Shown here one piece after another: positions 1-6,890 of a DNA stretch of 60,690 nt. The translations under genes and the position numbers were made by a program. Source of the DNA: Candidatus Poribacteria bacterium (lineage in GTDB: Bacteria > Poribacteria > WGA-4E > WGA-3G). Under the pieces are notes generated by a model, which ran no database searches, was not told the origin of the DNA, and saw only the letters and a list, made by a program, of their open reading frames with translations. How positions within the stretch are numbered: the first letter of the stretch is position 1; every line of letters begins with the position of its first letter. The stretch lies in assembly GCA_026706025.1 (NCBI GenBank), contig JAPOZO010000102.1, forward strand, positions 1 to 60,690, read 5' to 3'.

Positions 1-620
1 TTGGCTGTGTGTACTGTCCGGGTGAAGCGGATAAAACTTCAGGCTGACTATAAGTTCCCGGAGAATCCGACAAAACAGGGTCAGGCTGTGTATACTGCGG
101 TGGAGACGGTGATAGCTGTGGGCTTGGCTGTGTGTACTGTCCGGGTGAAGCGGATAAAACTTCAGGCTGACTATAAGTTCCCGGAGAATCCGACAAAACA
201 GGGTCAGGCTGTGTATACTGCGGTGGAGACGGTGATAGCTGTGGGCTTGGCTGTGTGTACTGTCCGGGTGATGCCGACAACATCGGGTCCGGCTGCGTGT
301 ACTGTCCGGGTGATGCCGACAAAATTTCAGGCTGACTATAGGTTCCCGGAGACGCTGATAAAATCGTTGGTTGCGTGTATGCGCTTGGCGAATCGGAAAG
401 CACGGGTTCCGGTTGCGTGTACCGCGTCGGCGAGGCCGATAACTGCGGACTCGGTTGTGTGTATTGTCCCGGAGACGGCGATAACACCGGGTCCGGCTGT
501 GTATACTGCCCCGGTGAAGGCGACAGCTGCGTAGGCTGAGTATACTGTGCAGGCGAGGGCGATAACACCGGGTCCGGTTGCGTGTATTGTCCTGGTGATG
601 GTGATAAAATTGGAGGCGGT
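1..620. repeat. Tandem coding repeat (123-bp units plus diverged 39-42-bp units)
   Basis: Bases 1-123 and 124-246 are identical 123-bp units (41 codons on the minus strand, made of 14+14+13 residue sub-units). Diverged 39-42-bp units follow to about 620. The same 123-bp unit recurs from about 60297 to the window end, so the array spans the circular junction and its true copy number cannot be read from this contig. Confidence 0.9.
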
Positions 621-931
621 TGCGTGTACTGTGGTGGCGGATCCCTGAGTAAAAGCCTTGAATAATCATTAATCGAGACTCGTCTTGTTGCCGGTTTCTC
701 ATTTCCGCGTTCAGCTTTCAGAATTATATACGAATTAACAGGTAAAGGATTTTCCCATCGGACAACCAAATCTCCACGACGAATAGATGCCGTAATTCCA
801 GCAGAACCCCAAGCCGTAATTTCAGCTGCTACCGAATATTTCAAAAAATCAGAAATATTCCGAATATACGCCACAGTATCATTGTGTCGTATTAAAATAT
901 CTGGAATTCTAAACCATTCTAAGGGGTTCAT
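1..931 (-). CDS. Repeat-stalk tail fibre protein, N-terminal part (continues at 60690)
   Basis: The ATG is at 931 and the frame is open to base 1. Joining through the 25-bp end overlap keeps the frame and continues to the stop at 59752, giving about 614 residues. The first ~100 residues (starting MNPLEWFRIPDILIRH) look like a small beta-rich virion-anchoring domain. After that come 13-14 residue units of the type LSxSPGQYTQPxP, rich in Pro, Ser, Gln and Tyr with almost no charge, which suggests an extended polyproline-like rod. It lies 15 bp after a glycosyltransferase gene and before two large fibre genes, so a tail stalk that may be glycosylated is the best reading. The repeat number is uncertain because the assembly ends inside identical units. 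The family was not recognised. Confidence 0.75.
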   Translation of the reverse strand, partial: MNPLEWFRIPDILIRHNDTVAYIRNISDFLKYSVAAEITAWGSAGITASIRRGDLVVRWENPLPVNSYIILKAERGNEKPATRRVSINDYSRLLLRDPPPQYTQPPPILSPSPGQYTQPDPVLSPSPAQYTQPTQLSPSPGQYTQPDPVLSPSPGQYTQPSPQLSASPTRYTQPEPVLSDSPSAYTQPTILSASPGTYSQPEILSASPGQYTQPDPMLSASPGQYTQPSPQLSPSPPQYTQPDPVLSDSPGTYSQPEVLSASPGQYTQPSPQLSPSPPQYTQPDPVLSDSPGTYSQPEVLSASPGQYTQP

Positions 932-946
932 ACCTATTACCCACAT

Positions 947-2236
947 CTATGCCGCGTCTTTTGCCTGCATCCACTCTTCAGGCCATTCTACTTTTTGACG
1001 AGAATCAAGCCAATCTGAAACAATTACCGGTTTGCCGCTATCAATACGTTGTAGGTATGCATTATGCTGGGGAGCAAGATACTCCCTCGAAAAACGCAAC
1101 CCAGAATCGCGAAGGACATAAGGATCTATTTTATCGAGATTCTCAACAGCATGCACAGCGGCATCAATATTATTAGAATCAACACGGTAACCATTATACC
1201 CATGCTGGATTGTATCAAGGAATCCCCCTGAATTTGCTACGATCGGAACTGTCCCGGAAATCAATGCCTCAATAGCCACACCTCCAAATGTTTCATAAAC
1301 ACGTGCCAGACTTAACACTGCCTTCGCGTGTGATAGAAGATTTCTGCGTTCATCAGCCCCCACATATCCGAGTACTTCAACATTTGGACCCGGTTTTCTA
1401 CCAATTGACGCTTCCAAATCACCCGGTCCCGCTACAATCAATTTCATACCTGTGCGTTCTGCCACTTCTACTGCCTCTGTAATCCCTTTACCCGGTAAAA
1501 TCCGACCCAAGTAGAGGAGATACTCATCTTTCTCGACACTAAAATCAAACAGCGAAATATCATAAGGGTTAGGAATTATAGCGTCAGACAACGGTGGCGT
1601 TTCCCAATCTATACAAGTAAACAGAAGGTGTGGCTTACCATTTTCTATCTGGTGAGCAGCCTCTTTGAGAAAATCCCGCCATTTCAAATTGCTATAATAC
1701 ACGCCATAATGATAGTCACGCATAAAGGTACTTTGAAAAATCCGATACGGTAGAAATGCGCCGATATAACCAATACCAGGTTCAACATGCCGAACTGGGA
1801 GATCCTTTAACTCATGATAAAGATCACGTTGACCGCCAAAAGGAGCTGTCCAATATATGAAATCATCAGGTCTGTATCTTTTTTTCAGCGCGAAACCTGT
1901 ATCAAGTGCCCATCTTTTTCCCAGAAATTCAATTGCTTCTGGATTTTCAGGCTTAACATTTATGTCGATATGTCCCAAATTTTCATGAAAATTCGGATAT
2001 GCCTCTGAGAGTATATCCTCTGATGCGATAATAACTTTTTCATCACATTCCACATCACAAGTTTCGTAACCATAATAGATAACATGATGCCCCGCCGACT
2101 TGAGCATCCAACAATAATTCCGTGCTTTTTGCGACCAATGTGACAAAACGTAGTGCGGATTCGCTGGCGCGGTCGGTGTTCCCATGACATGGCATGTTAA
2201 AGGGTTGTCGTTGGGTAATTCAAAAAACGGATTCAT
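947..2236 (-). CDS. GT4-like glycosyltransferase in the tail module
   Basis: A 429-residue protein with the two-domain layout of GT-B glycosyltransferases. The C-terminal half shows a nucleotide-sugar binding stretch (YLGRILPGKGITEAVEVAER, about residues 241-260) and the GT4 signature with two spaced glutamates (YETFGGVAIEALISGTVPIV, about residues 315-334). There is no signal peptide, so it should act in the cytoplasm. It starts 13 bp after a tail-tip gene and ends 15 bp before the Ser/Thr-rich stalk gene, as part of one minus-strand operon. Phage glycosyltransferases are known to decorate virion proteins or DNA, or to modify receptors. Here the position suggests decoration of the stalk or fibres, which is inference. 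The donor sugar cannot be read. Confidence 0.85.
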   Translation of the reverse strand: MNPFFELPNDNPLTCHVMGTPTAPANPHYVLSHWSQKARNYCWMLKSAGHHVIYYGYETCDVECDEKVIIASEDILSEAYPNFHENLGHIDINVKPENPEAIEFLGKRWALDTGFALKKRYRPDDFIYWTAPFGGQRDLYHELKDLPVRHVEPGIGYIGAFLPYRIFQSTFMRDYHYGVYYSNLKWRDFLKEAAHQIENGKPHLLFTCIDWETPPLSDAIIPNPYDISLFDFSVEKDEYLLYLGRILPGKGITEAVEVAERTGMKLIVAGPGDLEASIGRKPGPNVEVLGYVGADERRNLLSHAKAVLSLARVYETFGGVAIEALISGTVPIVANSGGFLDTIQHGYNGYRVDSNNIDAAVHAVENLDKIDPYVLRDSGLRFSREYLAPQHNAYLQRIDSGKPVIVSDWLDSRQKVEWPEEWMQAKDAA

Positions 2237-2249
2237 GACTACTTCCTTT

Positions 2250-4496
2250 TTAGTTAAGCGTGACCAGTTTCACAGCCGTTGCTGGCGGCCTCCGAAACGT
2301 ATCTCGAATTTCAAGCACTTGGCAAAGCGTGCCGTTGAGGTGCAGGCGTTCTGGGATTTTCAGAGAGACGACATCGCCGACAGACATATAGAAACTCGAT
2401 TTCAATGTTAGGTTTAGGATCTGGTGAATATCTTTGAAACGTGCGAGGTAACTTTTCGCGAGCCATTCCGCCCAGACGCGCTGATGCGCATCGAGCGGGA
2501 CGGTAACCTCCAAAAGCCGTGCGCCGTTCTCAGCGATAGAGGTCGCATCTTCAACGAGAACCGCCTCACCGTCCCCGTATCGGAGTCGTACCTGATTATA
2601 GAATTGGCGGTTATCATTGTTCGCTATGACTGATTTGATCGGCATCTCCAGTGTGTCGCTGTTTAGTGATAAAATATGGTCAACGAAAGTGATATTGAAT
2701 TTACCGGTATGTGCAGCAGCGGTAGTGTCCTCGGCACCGCGGACAAGATTAGCAAATTCGCCATCGTCATCCGCGCCACTGTGCTGAATAAGTTCACCGT
2801 CAATGAATAGCCAGCCGGTGGTAGGAAACGCGCCCCAGTTGAGTTCATCCGCGGTAACCTCACGCTGTGTCGCGGTGATACCTGATCCGCCGCCGTTGAG
2901 AGCTTTCTGGGGTTCACGGGGCCGCATGAAAAAGGTATCGTTCTTGAAGCCTATGATCGAATTCGTAACGATCGCGATGTCTCTCAACACATCGAACCCT
3001 GTGCGTCCGTTTGTCAGCACCTCGCTGAGGCGTTGATTGATCTGATCGTGGTATTGTATCCAGTTCCAATTCCCGATGCGGTTGACCGGGTGTTCACCGC
3101 GGGGCTGCCCGATGTCGTCAAAATTCCCGAAGCCGGTGATGATATGCAGAACCTCATCTGCTATCACTATCGGTGCAGACGTTCCGCCATGCACCCCGTA
3201 GAAGTAATCCGTTGCCTCGGTGTCCGGGTTATCCGTCGTCGTTGCGCTGCGCCAGTTGCGTCCGACTTCCTGAATTGTCCTTGGTGGGTGTTCAATTTTA
3301 TAGAGGTATCCGACTTTCTCGCGCCAATCGGGATCCGAAAACTCCGTCCCATCCTCGTACATATAATGCGAACCCTCCATAAAATAGAGCACAGTGTCCT
3401 CAACGGTGAGCGAACGCGCTGCGAGCGTTACATCCGAATACGCCTTCAAGATTTCAAATTGGCAATTCGCAGTGTTCACTCTCACCAGTGCGGCACCTGC
3501 CTGTAAGTTCGAGAGAAAGTTTTCCGGGGTATCTGGTATCACGAGATCGCCGTCATCATCAACGGTTTGCGTCAGTTTCCGAATTTGCGTTACGTAGTAG
3601 ACGTAATCGGCAATCTCCACAGGTTCAAAAACGCCGATAAAGGCACCGCCAGCGTTATCACCGAGATGCGGGATGACATCGTTGAGATAGTCGTTCTCGA
3701 TAATATCTTTCTCAAGCACACAGACACTATCAGCACCCGTGACCTGTGCAATTGCCGTTGGCGCGGCGATTTCAAACGTGCGCGAGGTATCATCTTCGGG
3801 ACCGAGGACAGCCGGATTAGAATTCGCCACCTGTGCGATCCGTGCCGAGACGGTAATCGTGGCTTTCGTCTTGGTGTTGGACTGCGGAATCGCGAGGTCG
3901 GCGGTGTACTTACTCGCATCACCGGTGACCTGTGCGAAGTTTCCGAGTGTGCCGACATCGGTATCCGTATCCGTTAGATCGAAATTCTCCATCGGTGCGG
4001 GTGTGCCGTCGGTGTATAGCCAATCGAAAGTAATCGGGACCGGTCTTTCGGTAATAGGGCGTTCAGTAGGCACACCGATTTTGACGATCGGGATTTCGCC
4101 TGCGAGTTGCATTGTGGCATTCGTATCTTCAGCCGGGCCTTTGATACTCGGATCGACTATCAGCGAAGCGGCAAGGCTTCTCACGGTAATTGTCCACTCC
4201 CCCGATCGGAGACTGAACCGTACATCGACAGAGTAGCTACTGGGGCTGTGTTGCGTAAAGTTAAAGAGTTCACCGCCAACACCAGGCGCGAGAGCGCCGA
4301 TACCGAAGCCGACGACCGGTGCAGGCTGATTCAAATTATCGACCCAGTCAAAGCGGATAGTGGCGATACGGCCGCGGTACGGGGATTCGCTCGGCAGCGT
4401 GATGTTGACGGACAGTCCCTGTGTGAGGACTGACGGGGGTTTACTGCCGGAAACGAGCGTGATTGATTGAGAATTGGGTTGTCCACGGAGTGCCAT
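2250..4496 (-). CDS. Tail tip / baseplate protein with N-terminal Ig-like domains
   Basis: 748 residues. The first ~230 contain two or three beta-sandwich modules (patterns such as ITFDWLYTDG and IRFDWVDNLN) that resemble those in the fibre protein at 56886-57959. The rest is a long mixed region ending in a part that resembles the C-terminal half of tail-hub proteins (MSVGDVVSLKIPERLHLNG). It follows the tape measure and distal tail genes in the same operon, which is where a siphovirus hub or tip protein sits. No enzymatic motif was seen. Assignment rests mainly on position and size. Confidence 0.6.
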   Translation of the reverse strand: MALRGQPNSQSITLVSGSKPPSVLTQGLSVNITLPSESPYRGRIATIRFDWVDNLNQPAPVVGFGIGALAPGVGGELFNFTQHSPSSYSVDVRFSLRSGEWTITVRSLAASLIVDPSIKGPAEDTNATMQLAGEIPIVKIGVPTERPITERPVPITFDWLYTDGTPAPMENFDLTDTDTDVGTLGNFAQVTGDASKYTADLAIPQSNTKTKATITVSARIAQVANSNPAVLGPEDDTSRTFEIAAPTAIAQVTGADSVCVLEKDIIENDYLNDVIPHLGDNAGGAFIGVFEPVEIADYVYYVTQIRKLTQTVDDDGDLVIPDTPENFLSNLQAGAALVRVNTANCQFEILKAYSDVTLAARSLTVEDTVLYFMEGSHYMYEDGTEFSDPDWREKVGYLYKIEHPPRTIQEVGRNWRSATTTDNPDTEATDYFYGVHGGTSAPIVIADEVLHIITGFGNFDDIGQPRGEHPVNRIGNWNWIQYHDQINQRLSEVLTNGRTGFDVLRDIAIVTNSIIGFKNDTFFMRPREPQKALNGGGSGITATQREVTADELNWGAFPTTGWLFIDGELIQHSGADDDGEFANLVRGAEDTTAAAHTGKFNITFVDHILSLNSDTLEMPIKSVIANNDNRQFYNQVRLRYGDGEAVLVEDATSIAENGARLLEVTVPLDAHQRVWAEWLAKSYLARFKDIHQILNLTLKSSFYMSVGDVVSLKIPERLHLNGTLCQVLEIRDTFRRPPATAVKLVTLN

Positions 4497-4624
4497 AGTC
4501 GTTGTCTGAATTCAACCCCCTAAAGAATCAACGGTATGAATGCCTTATGGGCATTCCCCGCCCCTTATCAGGGGGACTTTAAAAAGGTTATTTGTATAGC
4601 CCTTCGTCATTTGGCGAAGGGTCC

Positions 4625-5647
4625 TTAGAGTGCTTTTTTGAAAACGAGCGTTTGGCTGCGTCCGCCGCTGAGGAACGTCATGCCACCGATGAGCGTACTC
4701 CGGCTTATATTGAAGCCGATGCCGCCGTGGTTCTCAAAATTGTCCATGTTCATCGTAATGATAGCAGTTGGGGTGGCACCTGCAGTGGCAACTTTCGCAA
4801 CACCAAACTGCGAGTTGCCAGCATCCACATAAGCATAGTATAAGCCGTCATTTTCCCTATAGATCAGCTGCCGTCGCGAGTCGGGTTTCATGAAAACAGA
4901 ACCAACGCCGTGATAATAGTGCGCGAGTTGCGGTTGTAGGCTGACGGTGTGCGAGACAAAAACGGTTTCTGTCTTACTGGTGATGTCCAACTGGATAATT
5001 TGTGTTTCGCAGGAGTTTTCGTTTGCGTCGTAATTCCCACCGGTGGTAGCCAAAATATAAAGTGAAGTCCCGGACTTTGTAAACTTCCACACTTCGGTAG
5101 CAGCTGCGAAGCCGTGCAATTTGGTCTCGGTGCGGGTTGTCTTATCGTATTCAATCACCTGAGAAAACCCGTTCGGATTGTTCCGGTGCTTATTATAGAG
5201 AAAATACCGTTTGTTATTCGCAGTGTCATCCAGCTGATCTGTCACGTATCCATTCCACGTGACAGGATTAGAAGACCCTATATTCCCGATCAGGTCATAC
5301 CCAACGCGTCCATTGCTGGAGAAATGCGCGTCAACATCCTGTGGCGGTATCTCGATTTCGGAATCCGTGATGCCGGCATGCGTCAGAATATCGGCAATCA
5401 CATCTTTTATATGGCGGTACCTGTAAGGCGATTTCATCTTTAGCTGCGGGTAGCCGATGCCCCGATTAACGATAGGTCCGCCTTCCGTTCGCACGCCTTC
5501 GGCATCAACAACAAAGTTTTTTGGGTCCAGGACACCCTCGTTTTTCAACTTCTGAACGGGTGCGATCTCATCACCCACGCGCGTTGCCAACTTAACAGAA
5601 CCATCAGCAGCAGGCAGGATAGAACCCGTTTTCCCCAGATTGCGCAA
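4625..5647 (-). CDS. Tail protein, second part of a split or overlapping gene
   Basis: 340 residues from a TTG start at 5647. The start lies inside the preceding gene, in a frame shifted by +1. The text is beta-rich with repeated strands (for example RQLIYRENDGLYYAYVDAG), suggesting a propeller-like or solenoid fold. It is probably a component of the tail tip because it sits between the distal tail gene and the large tip gene. The poor start, the 44-bp overlap and the fact that the two products read as one continuous protein suggest one gene broken by a frameshift, either programmed or a base error. Confidence 0.6.
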   Translation of the reverse strand: MRNLGKTGSILPAADGSVKLATRVGDEIAPVQKLKNEGVLDPKNFVVDAEGVRTEGGPIVNRGIGYPQLKMKSPYRYRHIKDVIADILTHAGITDSEIEIPPQDVDAHFSSNGRVGYDLIGNIGSSNPVTWNGYVTDQLDDTANNKRYFLYNKHRNNPNGFSQVIEYDKTTRTETKLHGFAAATEVWKFTKSGTSLYILATTGGNYDANENSCETQIIQLDITSKTETVFVSHTVSLQPQLAHYYHGVGSVFMKPDSRRQLIYRENDGLYYAYVDAGNSQFGVAKVATAGATPTAIITMNMDNFENHGGIGFNISRSTLIGGMTFLSGGRSQTLVFKKAL

Positions 5648-6092
5648 GGTCTTCCGTCAACATAAAGTGCCGCGGTATCCCGAAGTCTGCAATCGCTTTC
5701 GTGCGCATATCCCCGAAGTTATCCGTGCAGACGACTTTCACAGTCGCGGGCTTCGCGTCTTGGACGAGGCGGATGATCGTCCCTTTAAAGACAGTTTCAG
5801 TGTGTCGTGTACCGTCCACAATGAAACCCGTCTTGATCTCGACAGGCGAATGTCGTCCAGTGCGTCGTCCCCCGTTTCGCGTGAAAAAGTTCGACGGATT
5901 GTTTGGCGAAAAATCGCCGTGGATGTCTCGGAGCGTGAAACTCGCCTCGCCGACGCGGAACTCTGTAAGGTTCGGGTAGTCAACGCCTCGTACAATATCG
6001 TCCATCGCAGCGATGGCATCTGTCACGTCTTCGTCGTGGATTTTCACTGTGAGGGCTATAGGGTTGCCTTGATAGCTAAAGCGTTTCAGCAT
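5604..6092 (-). CDS. Tail protein, first part of a split or overlapping gene
   Basis: 162 residues beginning with an ATG at 6092. It starts 3 bp after the stop of the upstream tail gene. The beta-rich text with a segment like FTLRDIHGDFSPNNPSNFF resembles N-terminal modules of phage tail-hub proteins, though no named family can be claimed. Its last ~14 codons, after LTEDL, look like an out-of-frame tail (ending YPACC). The +1 frame at that point reads LRNLGKTGSILPAADGSVK, which continues sensibly into the 4625-5647 product. Confidence 0.6.
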   Translation of the reverse strand: MLKRFSYQGNPIALTVKIHDEDVTDAIAAMDDIVRGVDYPNLTEFRVGEASFTLRDIHGDFSPNNPSNFFTRNGGRRTGRHSPVEIKTGFIVDGTRHTETVFKGTIIRLVQDAKPATVKVVCTDNFGDMRTKAIADFGIPRHFMLTEDLAQSGENGFYPACC

Positions 6093-6095
6093 CGG

Positions 6096-6887
6096 TTATG
6101 CCTCCCGCACAGAAAAGGGTACGCGCCGTCCGCCGCCTTTCCAGCGCGAGAGGTACCGAATTTGCGTCTCAGGGTTGGGCCAGAGTGCAGGGAAAACGCG
6201 GTCCGGGTATCGGTTATATTCTGCGGCAAAGACGAAGTTCTTGTATTTCCGAATAAACGAGATGAGGGCATCGGCAATCGTATCGCGTAACCCGCGTGTC
6301 CTCGGTGAAAGGAGTGTTAGGTTAGCGAGCCATTTATCGCGAGTGCCACCAATCGGTGGAACGTAAGAGAGGTTGCCAACAAGGTCATCGTCCACCGCGC
6401 CGAGGTCAATGGAATCGTATTCAATCCGTGAGAGTCCGCCATCGGAATTAAGTGTCAGCAGCCGGTTTAGGACCATGACTTCGTGGATGCGTGGTGATGA
6501 TCCAGTAAAGGTCAAAGTGATAGATTTCGCTTTAGGCTTCGCGGTGCTTTCGTCTGTCCAGAGATTGTGCAGATCGTTTTGGTATCCGTCAACGGTTATT
6601 GGCACACTATCCCCGGAATCGTTTTTGACTGTAGCGGGCAGTGTACGTGCCGCGGGACTGGTAATATGCTCCGGGTTGGTGAACGCTGCCAAGTAGCTGT
6701 TGATGCCGGAGCCTTTGATAAAGATGTCGGTAAAATCGCGCGCCGTGCCGGAGCCATCGCCAGCCGTGTCGATGTGCAGGAGCATAGAGGTCTCTGACGT
6801 GAAGGTGTTATAGTCGTTATCTGCTACGGCTCTATACTGAGATCTACCGCCGCCATAGTTCAAAGGATAATCAAAAAATTGCGCCAT
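6096..6887 (-). CDS. Distal tail-like protein
   Basis: 263 residues with no signal or membrane segment. It is placed directly after the tape measure gene (3-bp gap), the usual position of the distal tail protein that caps the tube and anchors the tip. The sequence is beta-rich in the middle (KSITLTFTGSSPRIHEVMVL) with an alpha segment (RGLRDTIADALISFIRKYKN) towards the end. The call is from position; the family was not recognised from motifs. Confidence 0.5.
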   Translation of the reverse strand: MAQFFDYPLNYGGGRSQYRAVADNDYNTFTSETSMLLHIDTAGDGSGTARDFTDIFIKGSGINSYLAAFTNPEHITSPAARTLPATVKNDSGDSVPITVDGYQNDLHNLWTDESTAKPKAKSITLTFTGSSPRIHEVMVLNRLLTLNSDGGLSRIEYDSIDLGAVDDDLVGNLSYVPPIGGTRDKWLANLTLLSPRTRGLRDTIADALISFIRKYKNFVFAAEYNRYPDRVFPALWPNPETQIRYLSRWKGGGRRVPFSVREA

Positions 6888-6890
6888 GAT

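Noticed and set aside
1-534. Plus-strand open frame of 177 codons at the window start
   Set aside because: It is the shadow of the minus-strand repeat gene. The minus strand carries the real protein with a proper N-terminus and continues across the circular junction.
3033-3506. Long plus-strand frames inside 2250-9719
   Set aside because: Many frames of 60-216 codons exist opposite the tail genes. They have no ribosome sites, low-complexity Arg/Ser text, and overlap well-supported genes fully.
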